Below are positions 41,787 through 48,847 of a stretch of DNA of 64,000 bases, piece by piece. Source of the DNA: Desulfacinum sp. (GTDB lineage Bacteria; Desulfobacterota; Syntrophobacteria; Syntrophobacterales; DSM-9756). Numbering within the stretch: position 1 is the first letter of the stretch; every line of letters starts with the position of its first letter. The stretch is taken from assembly GCA_014359885.1 (NCBI GenBank), contig JACIYN010000017.1, forward strand, positions 35,001-99,000, given 5' to 3'. The position numbers and the translations under genes were made by a program. Under the pieces are notes generated by a model, which worked only from the letters and a program-made list of their open reading frames with translations, ran no database searches and was not told the DNA's origin.

Positions 41787-42395
41787 TCAGTCTCCCTGGT
41801 CGGGCCGGCGTCGGTAGACGTGAAGGGTTTCCTTCTTCCAGCGTAGCGTGTTCTCGCAGCGGAAGCCGCGGGGGGGGAAATGGGGGCCGTAGATGAGGAG
41901 CTTTCCCCGCCAGTCGGGCGGAACCAGGCGGTGAAGGTCCGTGGGGGGCTTGTCGGGATAGAGATACAGACAGTCGGCCCGGTGGGGCCGAAGCCGGGTG
42001 TAGTCGGCGCATACGAAAAGTGTGGGGTGAGGCAGGAGGAGCGCATGAGCGCTGGCCGAAGCCTCCCGGCACAATTCCCGGTCGGCTTCGATGCCCACCG
42101 CTCGGGTGAAAAGGGCCGCACAGCAGACCGCCAGGCCGTCCCCGCTTCCCAGATCGCAGAAGAGCCGGCAGGTCTCCAGGCTCAGCCGGCGAAAAAAAAA
42201 GACGAGGGCGTCTGGATCGGAAGCCGCCCAGGCCCCCTTGGGGGTCATTTTGTAGGGCCCCTCGTCCCCGAACCGCTCCCGGTGACGGGACCGGAAGTGG
42301 GCCGAAATCTTCCGGCCCAGGCCCTCGATGTGCACGGCAGCCCCGTCCCCTTTCCCCTCCCGGGGATCGCCCAGCGCACCTTTGCCCGGTTCCAT
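41787..42395 (-). CDS. SAM-dependent methyltransferase-like protein
   Basis: The ATG at 42395 gives 202 residues and overlaps nothing upstream; its stop is 8 bases ahead of the PflX-like start. The Rossmann-type methyltransferase motif I reads FCDLGSGDGLAVCCAALF, followed by the acidic end of strand 2 (AVGIEADRELC). A YLYPDKP segment sits where many methyltransferases carry motif IV. The N-terminal YKMTPKGAWAASDPDAL resembles the region before motif I in class I enzymes. The substrate is unknown. Adjacent radical SAM, beta-helix and CoA-binding genes give no clear pathway. Confidence 0.75.
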   Translation of the reverse strand: MEPGKGALGDPREGKGDGAAVHIEGLGRKISAHFRSRHRERFGDEGPYKMTPKGAWAASDPDALVFFFRRLSLETCRLFCDLGSGDGLAVCCAALFTRAVGIEADRELCREASASAHALLLPHPTLFVCADYTRLRPHRADCLYLYPDKPPTDLHRLVPPDWRGKLLIYGPHFPPRGFRCENTLRWKKETLHVYRRRPDQGD

Positions 42396-42417
42396 CGCTC
42401 GTCCGCCACCTTTCCCA

Positions 42418-43221
42418 TCAACGGATGACGGTTCGGGCCGGATGAACCCCGGCACGGACGGACAGGACCGGACAGACCAGGCACCTCCTGCCCAGGACGG
42501 TGCCGGGATTGGTCACGGCGTTGCAGCCGATTTCGGTGCCGTCGCCGACGATGGCCCCAAGCTTGCGCCGCCCGGTGTCCAGCACGTCCTCCCCGACCCG
42601 GATCCGGATGGAATTGCCCTTGATCTTCAGATTGGCCAGCTTGGTGCCCGCTCCCAGGTTCACGTCGTTTCCCAGGATGCTGTCTCCGATGTAGGCGAAG
42701 TGGCCCGCCTTGGCCCCGTCCAGGAAGATGCTGGACTTGACTTCCGTGGTGTGGCCCACCACGCAGCGGTCCCCGATCAGGCAGGTGCCGCGGATGTAGG
42801 CCCCCTGGCGGACTTCCGTCCGGTTGCCGATGATGGTGGGACCCTTGATGAGGGCCCCCGGTTCCACCACGGATCCCCGGCCGATCTGGATACGGGGGTC
42901 CATGAGGACGCAGCCGGCGTACAGAATGGTGGCCTCGGTGGTTTCCGTGCCCCGGATCCGCACCTTCAGCGTCCCCTTGACGGCATCGCCTCCCAGGATC
43001 TCGAAGCCGTCGAACCAGACCTTTTCGTCCCAAAGGACCACCGTCTTGGGAAGGGGCGCTCCGAAGGAGCCCACGGCCGTGACGTTGGAATCCAGATGTT
43101 CGACCAGATAGTCCTTGAGGCGGGACAAGGCCTCCCATACGTTTTCGCCCTCTCGAAAGAGGGCCCGGTGTGCGAATCGGGTCAGATCGAAAAGTTCCGA
43201 TGCCGGTATGATCTGGGCCAT
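42418..43221 (-). CDS. Left-handed beta-helix (GlmU-C-like) transferase
   Basis: The 267-residue protein has a short N-terminal helical part and then hexapeptide repeats of the left-handed beta-helix type over about 90-245 (VVEPGALIKGPTIIGNRTEV, CVVGHTTEVKSSIF, AGHFAYIGDSILGNDVNLGA, GAIVGDGTEIGCNAVTNPGT). HFAYIGDSILG matches the GlmU acetyltransferase region. There is no uridylyltransferase active site, so it is a beta-helix domain alone, either an acetyltransferase or an inactive structural relative. It lies 18 bases after the CoA-binding gene in a minus-strand cluster. Confidence 0.8.
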   Translation of the reverse strand: MAQIIPASELFDLTRFAHRALFREGENVWEALSRLKDYLVEHLDSNVTAVGSFGAPLPKTVVLWDEKVWFDGFEILGGDAVKGTLKVRIRGTETTEATILYAGCVLMDPRIQIGRGSVVEPGALIKGPTIIGNRTEVRQGAYIRGTCLIGDRCVVGHTTEVKSSIFLDGAKAGHFAYIGDSILGNDVNLGAGTKLANLKIKGNSIRIRVGEDVLDTGRRKLGAIVGDGTEIGCNAVTNPGTVLGRRCLVCPVLSVRAGVHPARTVIR

Positions 43222-43239
43222 GGAATGCAGTCTCCTCTC

Positions 43240-43686
43240 CTATTCCTTCCGACCTTCGCCCAACAGGCGATGGTGTTCCACCTTGGTGCACTTGTTCATC
43301 ACCACCTTGAGGCCCGCGGCCCGCGCCTTTTCCGCCGAGGCATTGTGGGCTAGCCCCAGCTGCATCCACACGCAGGCGGCTCCCACCCGGATCGCTTCGT
43401 CCACAATGCCGGGGATGGCCTCGATGTTTCGGAAAATATCCACGATGTCGATCTTCCCAGGCACGGACGCCAGATCGGGATAGCAGGGTTCTCCCAGGAC
43501 CTCCTTGTACTTGGGATTTACGGGGATGATGGTGTAGCCTTGTTCCTTGAGGTACTTGGCCACCTTGTGGCTGTCCCGGTGTTCCTTGTGAGAGATGCCC
43601 ACGATGGCGATGGTTCGGGCGGTTCGCAGGATCTCCGCGATTTCGGGATCGTTGGGATTTTCCTTGGGCAGTTCGCACTCGATCAT
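43240..43686 (-). CDS. CoA-binding-domain protein (YccU-like)
   Basis: The ATG at 43686 follows GGAAAGGATG and gives 148 residues. It is a single Rossmann-type CoA-binding domain: TIAIVGISHKEHRDSHKVAK, YTIIPVNPKYKEVLGEPCYP and VWMQLGLAHNASAEKARAAG. Homologues (YccU/YneT) are common and poorly characterised. The fold is related to succinyl-CoA synthetase alpha N-terminal domains, but there is no catalytic His. It is the first gene of a minus-strand cluster with the beta-helix, methyltransferase and PflX-like genes. Confidence 0.9.
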   Translation of the reverse strand: MIECELPKENPNDPEIAEILRTARTIAIVGISHKEHRDSHKVAKYLKEQGYTIIPVNPKYKEVLGEPCYPDLASVPGKIDIVDIFRNIEAIPGIVDEAIRVGAACVWMQLGLAHNASAEKARAAGLKVVMNKCTKVEHHRLLGEGRKE

Positions 43687-43925
43687 GGCATCCTTTCCTT
43701 TCCGGCTTGACGAAACGGCATGGGCCGCGGCCCCTCTGCTCCTTGCATAGGAAAACCTTATGCCAATCCCCGTCTCAACGTCAACCGGGACCGCCTGCCG
43801 GTGATGCGGCTGGAGCCGCCAAGGAACCCGTGGCCGGGCGCTCTCGCGATGGATAAGATGAAGGGCGAGGGTCTCGGCGGACATGGAGGAGTAGGCATCT
43901 TCTCTCAAAAGGAAAGGAGGAAGCG

Positions 43926-44591
43926 ATGGGAAATGGATGGGTTCGAACGGCGATCGCCTTGCTGGTGCTTCTTTGGGGGATGGGCGCAGCCCGGGTGGGA
44001 GCGGAAGCCCCGACCTCCGAGAAGGGTCTCATCGTGGACCTTTGGAGCCGGGTTGATCCTCCGGAGCCGGTGGCCCTGGAACGGGTCTCGCTGGCCGCCT
44101 CGGAAACGGCCCTTCTGATGCTCGATTTTCAGTACCAGAATTGCAACGATGAGCGGCGCCCCCGCTGCGTGGCAAGCTTGCCTGCCGTGAAGGACCTGCT
44201 GGAAAAGGCTCGCAAGGCCGGCGTCCTGGTGGTCTATACCCTGACTCCCAAGGGAACGCCGGCAGACGTTCGAAAGGAAGTGGCCCAGGAGCCGTCGGAT
44301 CCCGTGGTGGCGTCCGGACCGGATAAGTTCATCCGAACGGATCTGGAAAAGATCCTTTCCGAGCACGGAATCAAGACGGTGGTGGCGGTGGGGACCGCGG
44401 CGCACGGAGCGGTGCTCCATACCGCCGCCGGAGCCGTCTTTCGCGGCTTTCGAGCCGTGGTGCCTGTGGACGGGATGAGCGCGGAATCTCTCTACGCGGA
44501 ACAGTACACCGCCTGGCATCTCACCCATGCCCCCGTGGTGCGGAACAACACCACGCTCACCCGCCTGGACTGGACCACCTTCAGCCCCTAA
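43926..44591 (+). CDS. Exported isochorismatase-fold protein lacking the catalytic cysteine
   Basis: The ATG at 43926 follows AAAGGAGGAAGCG and gives 221 residues with a signal peptide (VRTAIALLVLLWGMGAARVG, cleavage near GAEA). The mature protein has the isochorismatase-like cysteine hydrolase fold: the first Asp in LLMLDFQYQNC, a Lys in GPDKFIRTDL, and the nucleophile strand GTAAHGAVLHTAAGAV. In active hydrolases such as nicotinamidases that strand reads like GVATDVCVLHTA; here the Cys position is Ala. The protein may be inactive, a binding protein, or use a different mechanism. Export is also unusual for the family. A terminator and tRNA-Ala follow on the other strand. Confidence 0.85.
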   Translation: MGNGWVRTAIALLVLLWGMGAARVGAEAPTSEKGLIVDLWSRVDPPEPVALERVSLAASETALLMLDFQYQNCNDERRPRCVASLPAVKDLLEKARKAGVLVVYTLTPKGTPADVRKEVAQEPSDPVVASGPDKFIRTDLEKILSEHGIKTVVAVGTAAHGAVLHTAAGAVFRGFRAVVPVDGMSAESLYAEQYTAWHLTHAPVVRNNTTLTRLDWTTFSP

Positions 44592-44624
44592 ACAAAAAAC
44601 CCATCGGGCTCCGCCCGATGGGTT
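44592..44624 (-). terminator. Terminator for tRNA-Ala
   Basis: On the minus strand AACCCATCGGGC-GGA-GCCCGATGGGTT is followed by TTTTTG. It lies just after the tRNA 3' end. No T tract follows on the plus strand. Confidence 0.85.
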
Positions 44625-44638
44625 CCTCAGTGGCGCGG

Positions 44639-44714
44639 TGGTGGAGATGACGGGATTCGAACCCGTGGCCTCAGCCTTGCGAAGGCTGCGCTCTCCCAAC
44701 TGAGCTACATCCCC
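44639..44714 (-). tRNA. tRNA-Ala (anticodon CGC)
   Basis: A 76-base tRNA lies on the minus strand. Acceptor arms are GGGGATG and CATCTCC, the anticodon stem-loop is CAGCC-TTCGCAA-GGCTG, the T arm has GGGTTCGAATCCC, and CCA is encoded. Confidence 0.96.
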
Positions 44715-44874
44715 ACGCGGAAAGTGCAAGTCCCTATAGCGCTTTTGAGCCTCACTGTCAAGAACGGCGTAGAGGGGAAGGAAGCTGTCAGCCATCAGCC
44801 GCCAGTTCTCCGTTCACGGCTCACGGATTACGACCCCGGAACCGGAAGTTGCCGGTCATCGGCTTTCACTTCCC

Positions 44875-44975
44875 GCGTCACTCCTCACTCCTCACTCCTC
44901 ACTCCTCACTCCTCACTCCTCACCGTTCACGGATCACGGTTCACGGATTCCGGCTGACGGACTACGGTTCACGGT
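44875..44975 (-). repeat. Heptamer array at the 3' end of the nitronate monooxygenase gene
   Basis: Plus-strand units are CTCCTCA x5 or more, then TCACGGA/TTACGGT-type heptamers. Read on the minus strand they carry TGA and TAG stops, and the gene's TAG (44962-44964) lies inside the array. Upstream 44788-44874 holds degenerate units (CTGTCAG, CCATCAG). Confidence 0.85.
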
Positions 44976-46218
44976 CCTCCGGCAGGGCGATCTCATGATC
45001 GGTGCTGAACTGGTAGTCTTTGAAGACGTGTTCGGCGCTGAGGATCTGGTAGGTGCCGTCCGGGTTCCGCCGCGTGGTCTCCTTCAGCCGATACGTGTAA
45101 TGGCCGCAGGTCCAGCACTGGTAGCGGCGCATGTGGGTGCACAGGCAGACTTTCTGGATCTCGTGGAGCTTGTCCGCTCCGCCGTTTTGGGCCGCCTGGT
45201 AGTAGGTTTCCAGGTACGAGCAGCGTCCCGTCCCGTCCAGGAGATAACCGTAGGCCTCACAGGCCGGACGCACGCGGCGGGAAACGGCGGGGCAGTTCTT
45301 GAGCATGCGCATGGGATACCCGGTGGGTGAGAGCATGTTCACTTCGATGTCTTGCTCTTCCGCCTCAAAATAGCGCTGTTTCACGTCCTCCGGCAGCCCC
45401 GATTCGCGGGTCACGGTAAAGCGCGTGGCCACCTGAACGGCTCCCGCCCCCGCCTCCATGTATTCCACGGCGTCCGTTCCCGTGAAGATGCCTCCCGCCG
45501 GAATGACCGGAATGGGCAGCCCCTCCTTCTTCAGGTATTGCACCACCTCCTGGAAGATGGCCTTCAGGTCGAACTTCTTCCAATCCAGGCCGAAGCCCAG
45601 ATGCCCGCCCGCAAGGGGGCCTTCCACCACCACGTAATCGGGAGCGCGGTTGACGCGCGCCGCCCGTTTGAGAAAGAGCTTGAGGGCCCGGACGGATGAG
45701 ACGATGATCCCCAGCAGGGCGTCCCGAAACCGGGGATGGTCGGCCAGAAGGGCAAAGCTTGCCAGATGGAGCCCGGCGCTCAAGGTGATGCCGTCGATTC
45801 CCGCATCCAGGGCCGCCTTGAGCCGCGCCTGCAGGGTGTCCTTGGGGTTTCCCATGGAGAGTTTTTCCATGCAGTTGAGGAAGATGAGCCCGGGACCCTG
45901 CTTCCGCTCCATGGTTTTGGTTACATACAACCGGGTGGCTTCCGCCACCTGAGCCAGCTGGAAGAGCACCCCCGATTTGTCGGGCTGCTTTACGTTCCGG
46001 CGGTGTCGTTTGAGCTTTTCCGAAACGAAACGGGTCCCATGGACATCGTCCGCCACAGCGGGCATCATGGCATCGGAGATGTGTCCGACTCCGCCCAGCC
46101 TGGCCGCTTCCAGAGCCAACTGGGTGGTGGAGATGTTCACTCCCATCCCACCGATCACCAAAGGGACCAGCTCTTTTCCCGCCAATCTCAATCGAAAATC
46201 GTCAAGTTTTCTGCTCAT
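44962..46218 (-). CDS. Nitronate monooxygenase (2-nitropropane dioxygenase) family protein
   Basis: The ATG at 46218 follows GAAAGG and gives 418 residues. It is an FMN-dependent TIM barrel: VPLVIGGMGVNISTTQLA, GGVGHISDAMMP, GIDGITLSAGLHL, VVEGPLAGGHLGFGLDWKK (phosphate-binding region), PVIPAGGIFTGTDAVEYM and GAGAVQVATRFTVT. The C-terminal 110 residues are extra and Cys-rich (GRCSYLETYY, VCLCTHMRRYQCWTCGHYTY), a possible metal- or Fe-S-binding tail also seen in related anaerobes. It may oxidise nitronates or act as an enoyl-type flavoenzyme. The last codons lie in a heptamer repeat. Confidence 0.85.
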   Translation of the reverse strand: MSRKLDDFRLRLAGKELVPLVIGGMGVNISTTQLALEAARLGGVGHISDAMMPAVADDVHGTRFVSEKLKRHRRNVKQPDKSGVLFQLAQVAEATRLYVTKTMERKQGPGLIFLNCMEKLSMGNPKDTLQARLKAALDAGIDGITLSAGLHLASFALLADHPRFRDALLGIIVSSVRALKLFLKRAARVNRAPDYVVVEGPLAGGHLGFGLDWKKFDLKAIFQEVVQYLKKEGLPIPVIPAGGIFTGTDAVEYMEAGAGAVQVATRFTVTRESGLPEDVKQRYFEAEEQDIEVNMLSPTGYPMRMLKNCPAVSRRVRPACEAYGYLLDGTGRCSYLETYYQAAQNGGADKLHEIQKVCLCTHMRRYQCWTCGHYTYRLKETTRRNPDGTYQILSAEHVFKDYQFSTDHEIALPEDREP

Positions 46219-46341
46219 GGCCCATGCCTTTCAAAGGAGCCCGCTTGTCTTCGCGGGCAGCGCGTGGATAGGATGAATGGAATTCAGTCCCGCCTCCATA
46301 TCATGAATGCCGTTCATCTTGGAAGAGCCAAGGAGAGGGTC

Positions 46342-47280
46342 ATGTTGAGTGATCTGCAAAAACGGGCCGCCCAGGCCATCGTGAACGTCTTCGAAACGGG
46401 CCGGCCTCTGGGCGATTACGGCAAAGTGACGTACCATCCCCGGGACACCGGGCAGCTCACCTACGGGAGGTCCCAGACCACGCTGGCCAGCGGGAATCTC
46501 TATCTGCTCCTGCGCGACTACTGCGATCGGCCGGAAAGCGCCCTGGGACCGGACATCCGCCCTTACCTGCCGAAGTTGGCCCGCCGCGATCCGGCGCTCA
46601 ACTTCGATGCCCGCTTCAAGGCCCTCTTGAGAGAGGCGGGCGATGACCCGGTCATGCGGGACACCCAGGACGCCTTCTTCGACCGGGTCTACTGGGAACC
46701 CAGCCTGAAATCGGCACAAGCCGTCGGGGTCGCTTCGGCCTTGGGGACCTCCGTGGTCTACGACAGCAAGATCCACGGGTCGTGGCATCGGATGCGCGAC
46801 CGCACCGTGGAGCGGTTCGGGACCGTCGCCTCCCTGGGGGAGGCCGAATGGGTCCGGTGTTACGTTCAGGTGCGCCGGCAATGGCTGGCCACCCACTCCA
46901 ATCCCCTCCTTCCCAAGACCGTTTACCGCATGGAAAGCTTCGAGTCCCTCATGGATGAGGGAAAATGGGGCCTGGAGCTGCCGTTGGTGGTGCGGGGCGT
47001 ACGTATCGATGCGTCGGTGCTCGCAGGCGGGCCGGTCCGCGTCTCAGCGGAGGAAGAACCTCCGCGCATGCTGCGCCTTCAGACGCCCTACCTTCGGGGC
47101 GAGGACGTGCGGCGGCTCCAGGAGGCTCTGGCGCTCAAGGGTTATGCCGTAACAGTGGACGGGATATTCGGGCCCGAAACCCACCGGGCCGTGCGGCGTT
47201 TCCAGAAAGACACGGGCCGTCTCAAGGTGGACGGGATCGTGGGGCCCGCCACCCGTGCCCAGCTGGGCCTGGAGCCCTGA
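46342..47280 (+). CDS. GH46-like chitosanase with peptidoglycan-binding domain
   Basis: The ATG at 46342 follows AAGGAGAGGG and gives 312 residues. The GH46-type catalytic region is seen in AIVNVFETGRPLGDYGKVTY (candidate catalytic Glu in VFETG) and TGQLTYGRSQTTLASGNLYL (second acidic residue near DTGQ). A peptidoglycan-binding PG_binding_1 domain follows at about 245-312 (DVRRLQEALALKGYAVTVDG, FGPETHRAVRRFQKDTG). No signal peptide is present. The gene ends 14 bases before the patatin gene, so they form an operon. The enzyme may cut cell-wall or chitosan glycans. Without a signal it could be an effector or phage-derived lysin. Confidence 0.8.
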   Translation: MLSDLQKRAAQAIVNVFETGRPLGDYGKVTYHPRDTGQLTYGRSQTTLASGNLYLLLRDYCDRPESALGPDIRPYLPKLARRDPALNFDARFKALLREAGDDPVMRDTQDAFFDRVYWEPSLKSAQAVGVASALGTSVVYDSKIHGSWHRMRDRTVERFGTVASLGEAEWVRCYVQVRRQWLATHSNPLLPKTVYRMESFESLMDEGKWGLELPLVVRGVRIDASVLAGGPVRVSAEEEPPRMLRLQTPYLRGEDVRRLQEALALKGYAVTVDGIFGPETHRAVRRFQKDTGRLKVDGIVGPATRAQLGLEP

Positions 47281-47294
47281 GAAAGGAGGTCCTC

Positions 47295-48236
47295 ATGATA
47301 CGGGTGCTGTCCATCGACGGAGGCGGGATTCGCGGGATCATCCCCGCCATGGTGCTGGCGGAAATGGAGCGCATCACGGGCCGTCCCACGGCCCGGAACT
47401 TTCACCTGATGGCGGGGACATCCACAGGCGGCATTCTGGTCATGGCTCTCGCCACCCCCGGAAACGACGGCCCGCGGTATGCCGCCCGGGACCTGGTGGA
47501 TCTTTATGCGGAACGGGGGCGAGACATCTTCAAAAGATCCTTCTGGAAAGGGATGAGCTCGGCGGGAGGCCTTCTGGACGAAAAGTATTCCCATGAGCCG
47601 CTGGAACGGGTGCTGGACGAATATTTCGGCGACACGGTGCTGAGCGAAGCCGTGACGAAGGTGTTGGTGTCCGCCTACGAGATCGAACACCGCACGCCCT
47701 TTTTCTTCAAGAGCTGGCGCGCCGAAACCGCCATGGTGCCCATGAAGCGGGCGGCACGGGCCACATCCGCCGCCCCCACCTACTTTGAGCCGGCCCGGAT
47801 CCGCATCGGAAACGAAACCAAGGTGCTGGTGGACGGCGGCGTCTTCGTCAACAACCCGGCCGTATCCGCCTACGCGGAAGCCCGTCGCCTCTATCCCCAG
47901 GAAGAAGACCTGGTGGTGGTTTCCCTGGGTACGGGGGAACTGACCCGCCCCATCACCTACGACGAGGCCAAGGACTGGGGCCTGGCCGGCTGGGCGATCC
48001 CCATCTTGAACGTGGTCTTCGACGGGGTGAGTGACGCGGCGGACTACCAGCTCCGGCAAATCCTGGGTGAGCGCTTCGCCCGCTTCCAGATCCCGCTCCA
48101 CGTGGCCAGCGACGACATGGACAACGCTTCGGCGGCCAACATCACGGCGCTCAAACTGGAGGCCCAGACGCTCATGAGGCAACGGCGCGAAGACCTGGAA
48201 AAGGTCTGCCGGTGGCTGGAGGAGAGTGACGAGTGA
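47295..48236 (+). CDS. Patatin-like phospholipase (CapV-like)
   Basis: The ATG at 47295 follows GAAAGGAGG and gives 313 residues. The patatin signatures are all there: VLSIDGGGIRGIIPAMVL (oxyanion hole and glycines), AGTSTGGILVMALA (nucleophile Ser in GTSTG) and LVDGGVFVNNPAVSAYAEA (catalytic Asp in DGG). Proteins with this sequence style hydrolyse membrane lipids. Some, named CapV, act as CBASS phage-defence effectors with a cyclic nucleotide synthase, but no synthase lies nearby. The last residues, Glu-Ser-Asp-Glu and the stop, come from a heptamer repeat, exactly as in putA. Confidence 0.9.
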   Translation: MIRVLSIDGGGIRGIIPAMVLAEMERITGRPTARNFHLMAGTSTGGILVMALATPGNDGPRYAARDLVDLYAERGRDIFKRSFWKGMSSAGGLLDEKYSHEPLERVLDEYFGDTVLSEAVTKVLVSAYEIEHRTPFFFKSWRAETAMVPMKRAARATSAAPTYFEPARIRIGNETKVLVDGGVFVNNPAVSAYAEARRLYPQEEDLVVVSLGTGELTRPITYDEAKDWGLAGWAIPILNVVFDGVSDAADYQLRQILGERFARFQIPLHVASDDMDNASAANITALKLEAQTLMRQRREDLEKVCRWLEESDE

Positions 48237-48531
48237 TGGGTGACGAGTGATGGGTGATGGGTGATGGGTGATGGGTGATGGGTGATGGGTGATGGGTGAT
48301 GAGTGATGAGTGATGAGTGATGAGTGATGAGTGATGAGTGATGAGTGATGAGTGATGAGTGATGGGTGATGGGTGATGGGTGATGGGTGATGGGTGATGG
48401 GTGATGGGTGATGAGTGATGAGTGATGAGTGATGAGTGATGAGTGAGGAGTGATGAGTGATGAGTGATGAGTGAGGAGTGAGGAGTGAGGAGTGAGGAGT
48501 GAGGAGTGAGGAGTGAGGAGTGAGGAGTGAG
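48224..48531 (+). repeat. Large heptamer tandem array, about 44 units
   Basis: GAGTGAC/GAGTGAT/GGGTGAT/GAGTGAG units of seven bases run for 308 bases. There are alternating blocks: a run of GGGTGAT, a run of GAGTGAT, another GGGTGAT run, another GAGTGAT run, and finally GAGTGAG units. Block boundaries suggest repeated slippage or unequal exchange. The first unit lies inside the patatin gene. Confidence 0.95.
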
Positions 48532-48847
48532 GGGGTCCCCTTGGGCTGCGACTGGATTGAAGGCCGAAAACTGATAGCTGACAGCGGATAGCGGATAGCT
48601 TCCACGGAATGCACAAAACAGGGGCGGAGTGCGTGCCTGGTTGTGAAAAGGTTGACATGCACGACCGTTTTGTGTCAGTAAGTCGGACCGTTGTGTGCCC
48701 GTGGGGCTGGCGTCGGGCAAGGCGTAAGGGTTCGTAATACGGGGATCCTCGCCGGTTCCGGCGCCGGTTCGTGGGCGCGGCGGGGACGCCCGTGGAAGTG
48801 GATGTTGCACAAGAAACCCCCGAAACATGTGAAGCGGAGAAGGAAAG
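48532..48847 (+). promoter_or_regulatory. Leader of the second formate dehydrogenase operon
   Basis: No gene is seen. A second heptamer type (CTGATAG, CTGACAG, CGGATAG, CGGATAG) occurs at about 48571-48599. TTGACA at 48652-48657 is a perfect -35 hexamer, but no good -10 is at the right distance. TTGTGAAA at 48641-48648 resembles half of a Rex-type site. GAAGGAAAG lies before the TTG start. Confidence 0.4.

Noticed and set aside
41780..42121. Longer start for the PflX-like gene at 42121
   Set aside because: The extension lies antisense-style in another frame of the methyltransferase gene and has no motif. MAEALSPETY at 41779 matches the family start.
47295..48236. A CBASS defence operon around the patatin
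   Set aside because: No cyclic nucleotide synthase or Cap2/Cap3-type genes are adjacent. Only the effector-like fold is present.
48224..48531. CRISPR array
   Set aside because: The units are only 7 bases with no spacers, so it is a simple tandem array.
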